From: Selaginella moellendorffii | Lineage: Eukaryota > Streptophyta > Lycopodiopsida > Selaginellales > Selaginellaceae | Direction of reading: 5' to 3' | DNA length: 64,000 bases | Assembly (NCBI RefSeq): GCF_000143415.4 | Contig: NW_003314269.1 | Span: 1,353,863-1,417,862, forward strand | Shown: piece after piece, positions 19,746 through 30,344 of the stretch | How the letters are laid out: every line of letters starts with the position of its first letter | How positions within the stretch are numbered: position 1 is the stretch's first letter | Notes under the pieces: model-generated | What the model was told of the DNA's origin: nothing | The model's input: only the letters and a program-made list of their open reading frames with translations | Database searches by the model: none | Program-made: the position numbers and the translations under genes

Positions 19746-22207
19746 ATAATTTTGTAATAGATATAAATTATATTTTTGCTATTTAGTGAAAATATATGAT
19801 ATAGAGGTACAAATAAATGACAAATAAAAGTAGTTGAATAACAATAATCTACCTTATAAATCTTTATATGATAAAGTTTTAAATATAAATAAATTATATG
19901 AAGATCATCATTATTCTTAAGATAGAACTAATTGTAGAATTTTAATTTTGTCATAAAATATTTTATTTCCATAATAAATTCTTATTTTTTAATTATATTT
20001 TACCATATTTTTATACCAAACTGTACATGCATTTATCCTTATCATATATTTTTAAAAATATTTAAAAATATATATTTATACAAATAAAGTACTGAAAATA
20101 TGCTTGTGATATTTACCTCTATAAAATATAAGGTACTCTTTTAAAACATTAAAACTAAATTTCCAGCAAAGATATATATTCTAAACACTAACATAAGTTT
20201 TATAAAAATATATGTACATGAAAAGTCTATCTTATATTGATAATTATTTTAATTTAAAATCTTTAAAATTATTAAAAACTCCCATAAAACCTATCATCTA
20301 GCAAAATCTGCAAGAATAAAAGGATAATTTGTAGCCATCCAATCTCAAGCTAAGGGGAGGGTTAGTATCCATGGTTGTGGGAAAAATCGTGTGAATGTTT
20401 GGATGGCTAGGGTGGCTGGAGGAGAAGAAGCTGTTCTTAGCAAAAGCCAAATCATGACACGTGTCAATATTAGAGAAGACACTCTTTGGTCCAGGAATTT
20501 GAGATAATCACATTGCACTCATAGGACAGGAGGCCTTGGATCCATTTCCAAATAACATATACTCTTAGCATCATCCAGGGTGAGTATGGTGCCACATATC
20601 TTGCACTCTGACACTTCTATGGCTACTGCATCACCACCTAATGGTTCTACTTTTGGAATTGACCAGCAGTAGAATTACTCCAGGGCTTCAAAGATTTAGA
20701 CCAAGAAAATAAGTTAAGCATTGACATTGAGTGCAATTTTTCTTTTTCTTGCTGTTTCAGTGTGACAATCAGGAACAAGAAACTTTGTGCCAGTCACTCC
20801 ACATAGGTGTCAATAGCTGGAATGCTAGGAGAAGGTGTCTTGATGGGCTAGCCACACTGGATATGTCTCTCCAGCTTTATGTTATGCCAGCTTGCTAGGA
20901 TTGCCCAAGATCATCTTGAACACAGTGTTGTGCATTGCCCATGTTGAAGATCATCTTGAACTTGATGGCATGGGCCATGGAACAATCTGATTAGATTGAA
21001 GATCAAACTAAGGTTGGTTGCATTGACATTAGATGCTAGCAATGAGTTGAGAAAGTCCACAAGTCTATATTTAAATTGCAATTGTGACTTGTATACCCAT
21101 AGTTGTGTTGCATGGTTTAAAGTGTTCAATTTTTCATTTTCCAAGTGGGGTGATACTTATATGTCTCAAATTTACATTGACCTGACATGTTTATCTGGGA
21201 GCCAAACCATGACATGTGTCACTCTGGATTTATGGAAGTCAATCAAAAGTATAGACAACCAGGAAATCACCACTAACTTTTGGAGCATGGAGAAGTGAAC
21301 AATCATAAGAACTTATAAATAAGCTTGCAAACAGTATTAGTTTTTCTAGAGGGTCCAATAATTTAACAAACACTAACCTGGTCTATCCAGTTAGATTGGC
21401 TAAAGAGATGAGCTATTGAGGCCAGAATGAACATCGGGATTTAATTAGTTACAGTTTTTTTCCATTCTAAGTCATAGTTTGTGAACTCTTTTAATCGGTT
21501 ATAGTGTTTTTTCCATTCCAAGTCATGTTTCTTAGTTTCCAAACTCTTTTCCATTTCTAATTCCTAGGAGCAGTCAACATTGACAGCCTTATGGCTGTAG
21601 CCACCTCAGAGCTCACAAATATCATCACAATCCTAGAAGAGGTGGAAGAAGTGGAAAATCAGAGAAGTTGACAACATATAAGAGTCTATGTGCAATTACA
21701 TACCTCTACTTATAGAGATAAATTCAAGTTTGTCAAAAAGGCTAGCAAAGGGTGAAGCAGGATGTTTCTCTCTAGGTTGTGGCATCACAAGCTTGATGGT
21801 CATTGCAACTGAATTATGTGGTAGTGGATGGCAAACCCATCGTTTCTTCTCTGATTTTTTCATCATCATAAAACAATGGATTGCTGCCTCCTCTTCTGGC
21901 CATTGGTTTTTTATGTGAAGTCTTATGAGTATGCAAGTGTTATGATGTGAGGTAATGGCTGTGTTAGAAAAGTCAAGAAGTTTTTTAGATAGGTTAGAGT
22001 GAAGAAGAGTAACTCCTATGCAACTAAGGATCAACAAAGAAATTGTGAGTTGTGTGTAGGTTTTGTCAGGTCTTTGCCAAACTACTTAGCATTAGCTGGA
22101 CAAATTAATACTTATTAATAAAATAATAATAATAAAAATATTAACCACTTTACTTTTATAAGGTGCCAAATTCTTGAATTTAACATCACATTTCTAAAAG
22201 CCCTAAA
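19746..22207. other. duplicated spacer between the lectin locus and PPR copy 1
   Basis: The first 600 bp are extremely AT-rich. The part from about 20340 is more complex and recurs inverted at 37860-39730; its last 850 bp also recur directly at 33800-34690. A frame at 20996-21298 (+) is open in arm A and its counterpart at 38703-38963 (-) is open in arm B, with conserved residues (KVFNFSFS, GDTYMSQIY, LDLWKSIKSIDNQEITTNFW). That may reflect a remnant coding exon, but I recognise no family and both lie in repeated DNA. No other gene is supported. Confidence 0.5.
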
Positions 22208-24129
22208 ATCGCTAGACGAGCATGGAGAATGTGGAGCAATGGCCAGGTGAGAGCAACTGTGGCCAAATTTGGGGTAAGGATTCTTCATGGCAGTGCCAAG
22301 GATTCAATCCTTCCAGCGATGACGAACCTCTCCACCGAGGCCACGGCCATTCTCGAATGCCTGGCTTCCCCCGAGATCCTCGCCAAGAAATCCATGCCCG
22401 TCAATTATCGAGTCTACAACGAGGTAGTCTTGGCGCTCCACGACTCGGACAAGGCGCTCGCATTCTTCGACTGGATCACTTCGGGGCAGTCGCGATTCAA
22501 GCACACGGGCTACACAATCAGGCTCATGACCGAGACCATGAACAGGATGAACAGGCGTGAGGAATCCAAGGCCCTGTTCCAGCTGTGGAAGAAACAGGCA
22601 TTCCCAGCTCTCGCTGTGAAGTATAGCGAACAGGGGAATCTCCGAGCGACCATCGAGCTTCTCAAGGACATGGCCGAGAATGGATCGACGCTGTCCATCC
22701 AGGATCTAAATGGCTGCTTGCGAGGACTTTGCAAGGCCGGCAACGTAGATGGTGCTCTAGAGTTTTTTAGAGAAGCCAAGAACTCATTCTCCTTGCGAGC
22801 CAGTGTCTCTACGTACTCGATTCTTGTCGCTGCGCTCACGGCTGCCAAGAGGAACAACGACGTCTACGAGATCCTACGAGAAGTGAGAGGAACCGAAGTC
22901 AAGCTCGACTTGGTTCTTCGCATCTCTCGGGTTCTCGACGAAGATCTCGACAAGGCACTGGAAAGTTTCAAGGAGTTGTCCGAGGAGGAATGCGTGGAGG
23001 CCGGTGGTGCCGAGTGTTTTCGCAGTCTAGTCCAAGGGTTGTATCAGTCGGATAGAATCGACGAGGCCTGTGGCTTGGCTCTCAAGCTCGGCTGCGAGTC
23101 CGAGGACGTGAACTCGCTGGTTGACAGTCTTTTGGATCGCGGTCGGGTGGATCGAGCTCGCGAGCTGATTCTAGCAATGGCACTCAGGCATGGCTCGTCC
23201 TCCGTGAGGCTCCACACTTGCAACAGCTTTCTCAGCGCTGTTTGCAAGAATCCGAGAAACACAGCCGAAGCTCTCGAGCTGCTGGAGCAGATGGAGAGCG
23301 TCGGGCTCGAGGCGGACAAAGACACGTACAGCCTAATCATCCATAGCCTGTGCAAGTCCGGGATGGTGGACAAGGCGAAAGTGCTGGTGGAGCGTATGAT
23401 CTCGAGAAACTGCGTTCCAGATGCCAGGATTTACGATCCAGTGATCGAGGAGCTCAGCAAAACTGGACGAGTGGACGAGGCCGTGGAGATTGCCAAGGAA
23501 GCAGACGCGAAGCATTGCACTAGCGTCGTCACTTACAACAGCCTTGTTCTGGGATTTCTCAAGGCAAGGAGACTCAAGCGGGGCATCAAAGTGTTCACGA
23601 GGATGGCGAGAACAGGGCCTTCGCCGGACATCTACACGTATAACATCCTCTTCGAAGGCTTGAGCCGGCACGGGCTGTGGAGATTTGCGTACAAGCTGCT
23701 ACCACGGATGAACCAAGATGGTGTTCTTCCCGACGTCGTAACTTTCAACTCGCTGGTCAATGGGCTTGTAGAAGACAACCGGTACCACCGCGCTGTTACA
23801 CTGATCCAGGAGATGGTATCCAGAGGCTGTGATCCCAATGCCATCACTTACACGATTCTTCTCAAGTGGCCCGCCAGGAATGCCAGGACCGACGAGTGTG
23901 TGGAGCTCTTCCAGAGGTTGCTCGACCGGAAGCTAGCTCCCAACGTTTACACTTACAACACTGTGATGAGCGCTCTTTGCAAGGCCGGGAGACTCGACCA
24001 GGCTCACAGGCTCTTCGGGGTGATGCTCGCGAGTGACAGTACTCCTCCCAACGCGATCACGTACCGGGCTCTCATTCACGGCCTCTGCTTGAAGATGGAG
24101 CTGGAAAGAGCCGTGCTTCTGCTCGACGC

Positions 24130-24269
24130 TGTGGTATTATGAAACGGTGTTGTGTTATTATTATGACGGTTGATACATGGTTAAATGTATGGGTTTATCG
24201 TGACGATCCGTGGCGGCGTCTGGATCGCTCACGTGGCTGTGTGCTGACGTGGTCTTGTTCACTCCCACA
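24130..24269 (-). repeat. Copia 3' LTR
   Basis: 140 bp, identical by eye to the LTR at 28793-28932. The purine-rich tract before it on the element strand is at 24270-24285 (GAGGAGGAGTG). The last 25 codons of the polyprotein extend into this LTR, to 24195. Confidence 0.95.
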
Positions 24270-27200
24270 CTCCTCCTCAAGGCCAACGTCTAAGGTCAGC
24301 CCAAGTGCCTTCGTGAAGACTTCATGTTTAACACGAGGAAGTGGTTTTGTTAGCACGTCCGCTAGCATGGAGTTTGTCGGGCAGAACTCCAGCTCGATCA
24401 TTCCTCTCTGGATCTGCTCTCGTATGAAATGGAAGCGCAGCTCAATGTGTTTAGTACGAGAGTGGAACCTGGAGTTCTTGGTCAAAGCTATTGCAGACTG
24501 GTTGTCACACAATAGCTTGACCACGCCCGTGTTGATTTGTAGATCCTGGAGAAGTCCCTTCAGCCACGCTGCTTCCTTGGTTCCAGCTGCTGCAGCTATG
24601 TACTCAGCCTCAGTACTCGACATCGCTGTAATAGCCTGTCGTTTGCTGCACCAGCTTGCGACATTTCCATTTAGCAGGAAAACGTAGCCTGTGGTTGACT
24701 TCCTGTTGTCTGGATCCCCGGCCCAATCAGCATCAGAGTAACCAGCCAGCTTGTTGCCGCTCTCGCCTCTGGAGTACTTTAAACTTAGCTGGTTAGTCCC
24801 TGCCACGTACCTCATAATACGTTTCAAAGCCTGCCAGTGTGCTGTGGAGGGACGGTCCAGGTACTTCGCCACTGTTCCCACAGCATATGCAAGGTCAGGC
24901 CGAGTGGAGATTACCAGGTAGATCAGGCTGCCGACCATAGAGCGATAGACTGCTCTAGATGCTTTCTCCTCCTCGGGAGATTGATCAAGGTACTCTCCAC
25001 TCTCAGCAGATAATTTCGAGCCTGTTTCCATGGGAGTAGCAACCGGATTAACATGAGCAAGGCCATACCTCTGGAGCACGTCGGAAACATATTTTGCCTG
25101 GCTTAGCTCCAGAGTGCCTCGTTCCCTGTTGCGCGTCACCTGGATACCGAGGCAGAAATGCAACTCACCGAGGTCTTTCATGGCAAATTTAGCGCCAAGG
25201 TACGTTTTAAATTTGTGGATCAAACGTAGCTGATTTGCCACGAGAATAGCATCGTCCACATATAGCGCAAGGAACAAATAGCCCTCAGCGTCAAAATATA
25301 TGTAGAGGTTACAATCAGCAGCACTGCGCACGAAACCAAGGGAAATTAGAAAAGAATCTATTTTCATGTACCATTGGCGTGGCGACTGCTTGAGTCCGTA
25401 GAGAGCTTTGTTAAGCTTGCAAACGAGGTGTTCTTCTCCAGGCTGGATAAAACCAGGAGGCTGAGCCACATACACCTCTTCATCGATGTCGCCGTTAAGG
25501 AACGCAGTGCAAACGTCAAGTTGATGGAGCTCGAGATCCAATTCTGCAGCTAGGATTAGTAGCATACGAATGGTTGTGAGTTTCACCACCGGGCTGTAAG
25601 TCTCCGAGTAGTCCAGCCCATGAACTTGAGAAAATCCGCGTGCCACAAATCTCGCCTTGTAGCGCTCAATGCTTCCATCAGCGTTGTACTTTTTCTTAAA
25701 CAACCACTTGGATGAGACGAGCTTTCTGCGAGCTGGAAGTTCAACCAGCGACCAAGTGTTGTTTTTCTGGAGAGAATCATACTCCTCCTGCATAGCTGCC
25801 TGCCAGTGTTCAGCTTCTGGTCCATGTAGAGCCGCTTGGGGACCGAGAGAGGCAGGTGGAGCCGACAGAGCCCAGAAGTAGGCACGCTTTCCTATAGGCA
25901 TCGCCTCCTTGGCTTTAAGAGATGGTTTCACGACACGACCCGAGCGTGTCACCACTGCTGTGCCGGCTGGAGGAGGTGGTAGCTTGGGAATGCTGGGAGG
26001 AGTGGTGGCATCTTGATATAACTCATCGCCAACGAACAGGTCAGCCACAAGCGTGGAAAGATCTGGCTGTTCATTGGTGCTTGAGGATGCAGCCGCTGTG
26101 GCCTGTGGAGTCGTCAGAGGAGGTGTCGAAGGAAGAGAAGTACCGTGATCAGCTCCTCCTGCCAGATCGCCTCCTTCGGGCGCTCCTTCAGCAACTCCTC
26201 CTGGCTCTGCAGCGGCTGGATTGTCTGGTGCTGGGTGGAGATGTGGAACGTCGTCCAAAATCTCAGAAAGATCCACCAGAGATGGTGGAGAAACAGGAGG
26301 GAGTCTCAGGGTATCTCGATAAAGACGAGCTTCATCAAACACCACATCTCGGCTCACCACCAGTTTCCTGCGCTGGCAGTTATAGAGTCGATAGGCTTTT
26401 ACCTGGGTGTGATAGCCCATGAAGATGCATTTCTCGCTCTTGGGATCCAGCTTCCGCCGCTGAACATTGGGGATGTGGGCGTAGGCTATGCAACCAAACA
26501 CCCTCAAGTGCCCTAACTTGGGGCGCTTCCCAGTCCATACTTGAAACGGCACCTGTCCTGTGGAACGTGTTGGCAGCCGGTTCCGGAGGTACACTGCTGT
26601 GTTGAGTGCCTCTCCCCAAAACACCTTGGGCATGCCAGCGTGCTGGAGAAGGCAGCGTACACAGTCCATAAGTGTCCTGTTCAGGCGCTCGGCGACCCCA
26701 TTCTGCTGCGAGGTGTGGGCTGCGGTGTACTCGTGGTGGATGCCAGCCTGAGCAAGAAATGCCAGAAACTCCTTGCTCATATACTCACCGCCGCCATCTG
26801 AACGTAGTGTCCGGATGGTACAGCCAGTGGCATTTTCTGCCCAGCTTTTGTAGACCTGGAAGTGATGGTAGACCTCTCCCTTGTGTGCCATGAGAACAGC
26901 CACCGCATAGCGTGAGTAGTCGTCAATGAACGAAACGAAGTACCGCTTGTGACTGAGAGTTGCTTCTGGCACATGGCACACATCCGTGTGTACCAGCTGA
27001 AGAAATCCTGAGGCGCCATCTTCTGGATTTCTGCGTGGAAAGGGTAGTCTTGCCTGCTTCCCCAGTTGGCACGTCTCACATACTCCCAGTTGGCCGGCAC
27101 CGGTGAGGGTAAAGTCATCAGCAAGCTTGTGGCTAGCAAGTAGCTGGATGTCGTGAGAATTGGCATGCCCTAGCCGAGCGTGCCAGAGCTGGAGAGAGTT

Positions 27201-28523
27201 GGCAGCCCAGGAGCTGGGGCGAATTGCAAGCAAATGCCCCTGCTCGTGAGTTGAGAGGATCAACTGAGCATTGAGCTTGTAGAGAGTCTCAGCTCGTCTA
27301 CCAAAAGCTACTGGATGGCCAGTCTCGTCAAAGATGGTGCATCCGTCTGCGTTGAAGAGTGTTGAGAAGCCTTGATCTGCTGCTACACCAACTGAGAACA
27401 CTGTCTGTCCTGCTTCTGGTACGTAGTAGACCTGGTTCACGAGCTTCTCAGCTCCACTCTCCAACTTTATGATGACCGTTCCTTGTCCTTCCACTGTTAA
27501 GGGGCGTTTGTCTCCTACAAAGACTTGCTTCTCCTGCTCCAGTGGGCGATACTTGTGAAAAGCTCTCTTCAATGGTGTGAGGTGCATCGAGGCTCCAGAA
27601 TCCATCCAGAGCACTTCGGCTTCGGACACAGATGCAGCGAGCGTCATCATCAACATCGTGTCAGGTTGGCGTGAAGAAGAGCTTCTTTCAGCGCGAGCTT
27701 TCTCTGCGGCTTTCTTGATCCGGCATTCACGCTCCACGTGGCCAGCTTTGCCGCAGTAGTAACATGGGCCCTTGCGTTTTTTATTGGTTGCAAATCCAGG
27801 GCTGGGAGAAGGGCTCTTTTGTCCTCGAACAGGGCCATCTCGTTTCTTCCCACCCGATTGCTTTCCCATGATCAAGGCCTGCTCCACCCGAGCAGCCTGA
27901 GAGGGCGCCTTTTGTCTCCGCTCGTTCTGCTTTCGTTCTTCCTCGATCAGGTCCGAGTAGAGCGAGTCCAAGTCCTTTCCAGGTACAGCCGAGAGCATCG
28001 ATGCGAAAGGTTGGAGATCAGGGGAGACAGAGCTCAGAAGGAATGCCTTAGCTTGGTCAATGGTGATTGCCGCTTCCGCGTCCTTCAGCTCGGTGATCAT
28101 CGCTTTAAACTTTCCAATGTAAGTGGCCATGGTGTCATCAGGTTGCATTCTCATCGTGAAGAACCTTTGTGTTAGCACCACCTTAGCATTGGCAGCTTTG
28201 GCAGCGAAGATTTGTGTAAGGGATGTCCAGTTCTGGTGGGCTGTTTTGGTAAGATCAAGGAGATGAACGAATTCATCCCCAAGACCTAACCCGATGACAG
28301 AGAGCGCTTTTCGATTCTTGGAGTCCCAGTCGAGCCGTTGGGTTACATCCGCAGCAGCCGGACGTTGAGTCGTTCCATCCACTATAGGCCAGCAGTCCTT
28401 GGCCAAAAGGATAAGCTGTACTTTTGTTTTCCAAGTGGAGAAATTCTGTCCCGTGAACTTTTGGAGAAGTTTCTCCCAGCCCCCAGAGTCCCAAGAATTT
28501 CCTGCTGCGTTAGCAGAAGACAT
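24195..28523 (-). CDS. Copia gag-pol polyprotein
   Basis: One 1442-residue frame holds all domains in Copia order. Gag (FTGQNFSTWKTKVQL near 25-40) ends with the zinc knuckle CYYCGKAGHVEREC (about 255). The protease has WMDSGASMHLT (about 307). The integrase has LWHARLGH, then HTDVCH, RSDGGGEY and NGVAERLNRT. Reverse transcriptase has KWLFKKKYNADG, LDVCTAFLNG and the catalytic YVDD. RNase H has YSDADWAGD, STEAEYIA and DNQSAIAL. No stop or frameshift is visible, so the element may be autonomous. The C-terminal basic tail lies in the 3' LTR, an unusual overlap. Confidence 0.95.
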   Translation of the reverse strand: MSSANAAGNSWDSGGWEKLLQKFTGQNFSTWKTKVQLILLAKDCWPIVDGTTQRPAAADVTQRLDWDSKNRKALSVIGLGLGDEFVHLLDLTKTAHQNWTSLTQIFAAKAANAKVVLTQRFFTMRMQPDDTMATYIGKFKAMITELKDAEAAITIDQAKAFLLSSVSPDLQPFASMLSAVPGKDLDSLYSDLIEEERKQNERRQKAPSQAARVEQALIMGKQSGGKKRDGPVRGQKSPSPSPGFATNKKRKGPCYYCGKAGHVERECRIKKAAEKARAERSSSSRQPDTMLMMTLAASVSEAEVLWMDSGASMHLTPLKRAFHKYRPLEQEKQVFVGDKRPLTVEGQGTVIIKLESGAEKLVNQVYYVPEAGQTVFSVGVAADQGFSTLFNADGCTIFDETGHPVAFGRRAETLYKLNAQLILSTHEQGHLLAIRPSSWAANSLQLWHARLGHANSHDIQLLASHKLADDFTLTGAGQLGVCETCQLGKQARLPFPRRNPEDGASGFLQLVHTDVCHVPEATLSHKRYFVSFIDDYSRYAVAVLMAHKGEVYHHFQVYKSWAENATGCTIRTLRSDGGGEYMSKEFLAFLAQAGIHHEYTAAHTSQQNGVAERLNRTLMDCVRCLLQHAGMPKVFWGEALNTAVYLRNRLPTRSTGQVPFQVWTGKRPKLGHLRVFGCIAYAHIPNVQRRKLDPKSEKCIFMGYHTQVKAYRLYNCQRRKLVVSRDVVFDEARLYRDTLRLPPVSPPSLVDLSEILDDVPHLHPAPDNPAAAEPGGVAEGAPEGGDLAGGADHGTSLPSTPPLTTPQATAAASSSTNEQPDLSTLVADLFVGDELYQDATTPPSIPKLPPPPAGTAVVTRSGRVVKPSLKAKEAMPIGKRAYFWALSAPPASLGPQAALHGPEAEHWQAAMQEEYDSLQKNNTWSLVELPARRKLVSSKWLFKKKYNADGSIERYKARFVARGFSQVHGLDYSETYSPVVKLTTIRMLLILAAELDLELHQLDVCTAFLNGDIDEEVYVAQPPGFIQPGEEHLVCKLNKALYGLKQSPRQWYMKIDSFLISLGFVRSAADCNLYIYFDAEGYLFLALYVDDAILVANQLRLIHKFKTYLGAKFAMKDLGELHFCLGIQVTRNRERGTLELSQAKYVSDVLQRYGLAHVNPVATPMETGSKLSAESGEYLDQSPEEEKASRAVYRSMVGSLIYLVISTRPDLAYAVGTVAKYLDRPSTAHWQALKRIMRYVAGTNQLSLKYSRGESGNKLAGYSDADWAGDPDNRKSTTGYVFLLNGNVASWCSKRQAITAMSSTEAEYIAAAAGTKEAAWLKGLLQDLQINTGVVKLLCDNQSAIALTKNSRFHSRTKHIELRFHFIREQIQRGMIELEFCPTNSMLADVLTKPLPRVKHEVFTKALGLTLDVGLEEECGSEQDHVSTQPRERSRRRHGSSR

Positions 28524-28792
28524 TCTATCTATTAATCTAAGAATAGATTAAACAGAGAATTTAGAAAGGACGGCGTGGAGAAGAATCGTGAAAAACTCGG
28601 CCGCAACAAGGGCACACCATCCGGCAGGCTGGGCAAAGAGCTTGTTGGCGCTTTCGGTCCTGGATCTTCCGCTCCACCCGCGCCAGCACTGCCAAAGCCC
28701 TCGCGCGCTCCTGAGCCAAGGGTTCCTGGCCCCTTTGATTCTTCATCTGCCACTGTCCTCTTGCCATTAGATCGTTCGCTGCTCCGATACCA

Positions 28793-28932
28793 TGTGGTAT
28801 TATGAAACGGTGTTGTGTTATTATTATGACGGTTGATACATGGTTAAATGTATGGGTTTATCGTGACGATCCGTGGCGGCGTCTGGATCGCTCACGTGGC
28901 TGTGTGCTGACGTGGTCTTGTTCACTCCCACA
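28793..28932 (-). repeat. Copia 5' LTR
   Basis: 140 bp, followed on the element strand by TGGTATCGGAGCAG (28779-28792), a primer-binding site of the initiator-Met tRNA type with one change. The 5' leader from 28792 to 28524 is short and holds no gene. Confidence 0.95.
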
Positions 28933-29288
28933 GACGCCATGGCCAAGAGGGGCTGCGCTCCAGATGTTGCGTGCTACGGCACCATCGTCGCGGCTTTTTG
29001 CAAGCAGGGACGGATCGATGAGGCGTTTGAGCTGCTCGAGAGGATGCCGTTCGCCGGTGACAAAGTCATGCTTAGGACACTTGTGAGAGCGCTGTGCAAG
29101 CTTCAGCTGCGGTCTTTCTCTGAGCAAATCAGCTGCGACGAAATATAGAAGCAGGTTCCTGAGATCTTGACCAAACGAATCTTGCAGCAAACTTTGATCT
29201 AGAGTTAAAATTATTTTTAAAATAAATAGTAATACTAACTATTGCTATTTTTGGTGAGTATATTAACTTTTTTATGCAACTTCACATA

Positions 29289-30344
29289 TTATCCACACTT
29301 CTGTTTCTTCCTAGTTGATTCATGGATCTCATCTTCATTTTCTCGGGGATCTGTGCCTGCGGACTGGTTCTGACGACCAGACTCCGGCATCAGCTCAGGC
29401 CGGGATTGAAAATAACTAAGTCGCACAATGATGACTGTCATGTTGTCTCTAGAAGATGAATGCTTACCATCAGAAGTAAGACAACTTTCAGCCAAGTCTC
29501 TGCAAATGCCCGACAAGCTCACTGCCCCATCTTTCAACTGCTTAGCAACAAACTTTACTACATCATCACTAGATCTCGATCCCCAAATGCCATCACTTGC
29601 CAGTACAATAAACTCATCATCTTCAATATCCACCTCTGTTATCTCAGGGGAGGCAATAACCACCTGCATTTCTGTTGGGAGCTGAGTGTTCATCTTATAA
29701 TCTAAGTCCCCAATGGCCCTGGAGACTCCCAAACCCATTGAATCCAGACTAGAGCTGTAGACACGCCCCTCTTTTACGTAGCCCCCAGCTCCCTCTACTC
29801 GAGATTTTTCACAACCAACATTCCCACAGTGGTCCCTGGATAGCTCCACAGCTTTACCTTGTCTGTAAAGCACACATCTACAATCTCCTGTGTTTGCTAC
29901 CACCAGCTTCCCCTCGTTGATCACCACAACAAGTGATGTGCTTCCCTGATGCTTCAAATCTTCATCTTGTTTCGACTTGTTCAGCAACAACTCGTCCATC
30001 CTCATGAAGGTTTCAGCTAAACATGTTGAGAAGTCTTTGCCAGTATCTGCTCTAGTTTGTAGGAGCTCGATGTGCAAGCGTTGTGCACAAAAACTGGAGA
30101 CTTTGCTGCCCCGGTGTCCATCATACACCCCGAGGATGAGATCCTTGTTGTCCACGCATACTGCAAAGCTATCTTCCATGTAGTCTGGCCAACCCTGAAT
30201 TGAGCATGCACCCCACCTCAACTTATCCAGACTCCCATCTGTGCTGCATCCTTCAGTATGTGCTCTTACTACCTTGCTAGCTGGTTCTTGAAATTCACTT
30301 GTGTCCATGTCGCCATAGCCAAGCATAATCACCGTAGCTGCCAT
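29289..30344 (-). CDS. PP2C-type protein phosphatase
   Basis: A single-exon frame of 351 residues, starting at ATG 30342-30344. Metal-binding PP2C motifs are in order: WPDYMEDSFAV (about 52), GVYDGHRG (about 73), ANTGDCRCVL (about 150), SRAIGD (about 211), ASDGIWGSRS (about 250) and SRDNMTVIIV (about 298). These enzymes dephosphorylate Ser/Thr using Mn or Mg. The usual DGHGG reads DGHRG here, and the residue after W in SDGIW is Gly rather than Asp; the metal-ligand Asp residues themselves are kept, so activity is likely. There is no signal peptide. The C-terminal 40 residues are charged and unstructured. It is transcribed in the same direction as the kinase upstream, 1.1 kb away; whether they act together is unknown. 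Confidence 0.9.
   Translation of the reverse strand: MAATVIMLGYGDMDTSEFQEPASKVVRAHTEGCSTDGSLDKLRWGACSIQGWPDYMEDSFAVCVDNKDLILGVYDGHRGSKVSSFCAQRLHIELLQTRADTGKDFSTCLAETFMRMDELLLNKSKQDEDLKHQGSTSLVVVINEGKLVVANTGDCRCVLYRQGKAVELSRDHCGNVGCEKSRVEGAGGYVKEGRVYSSSLDSMGLGVSRAIGDLDYKMNTQLPTEMQVVIASPEITEVDIEDDEFIVLASDGIWGSRSSDDVVKFVAKQLKDGAVSLSGICRDLAESCLTSDGKHSSSRDNMTVIIVRLSYFQSRPELMPESGRQNQSAGTDPRENEDEIHESTRKKQKCG

Larger units (their letters stand above)
3781..22150 (+). repeat. inverted segmental duplication, arm A (interrupted by the 14.6-kb transposon)
   Basis: Removing the DNA transposon at 4513-19139 leaves about 3.7 kb that reappears in reverse orientation at 37860-46780 (there minus the Gypsy element). 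The order is the same in both: lectin upstream flank, lectin gene, very AT-rich spacer, then a segment that leads into a PPR gene here and abuts a truncated phosphoglycerate-mutase-like gene in arm B. Matching landmarks include the flank around 3870-3960 versus 46540-46640 and the spacer around 20060-20110 versus 39930-39990. Divergence is visible but modest, so the duplication predates the insertions. Confidence 0.75.
24130..28932 (-). mobile_element. complete Copia (Ty1-type) LTR retrotransposon
   Basis: This 4803-bp element has two 140-bp LTRs (TGTGG...CCACA) that look identical by eye, a 5-bp target duplication GACGC on both sides, and an uninterrupted gag-pol frame. The intact PPR copy 2 gives the empty site. 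All marks point to a very recent insertion. Confidence 0.95.
22229..29147 (+). pseudogene. P-class PPR protein gene, copy 1, disrupted by a Copia element
   Basis: The coding frame starts at ATG 22229 and is nearly identical to the intact copy at 34739-36850. It is interrupted at 24129/28933 by a Copia element (TSD GACGC) and resumes in frame to the stop at 29145-29147. About fifteen 35-residue PPR motifs fill the protein (for example DVVTFNSLVNGLVEDNRYHR). Such proteins bind organellar RNA one base per repeat; there is no E or DYW extension, so P-class. Unspliced, the disrupted frame gains only three codons from the LTR (VVL) before a stop at 24140-24142, losing the last two motifs. Whether the shortened product works is unknown. 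Confidence 0.85.

Noticed and set aside
20961-20985. GATGGCATGGGCCATGGAAC as a palindrome-family member outside the transposon
   Set aside because: It lacks the right-hand CATGCCAT arm and has a different centre; treated as chance similarity.
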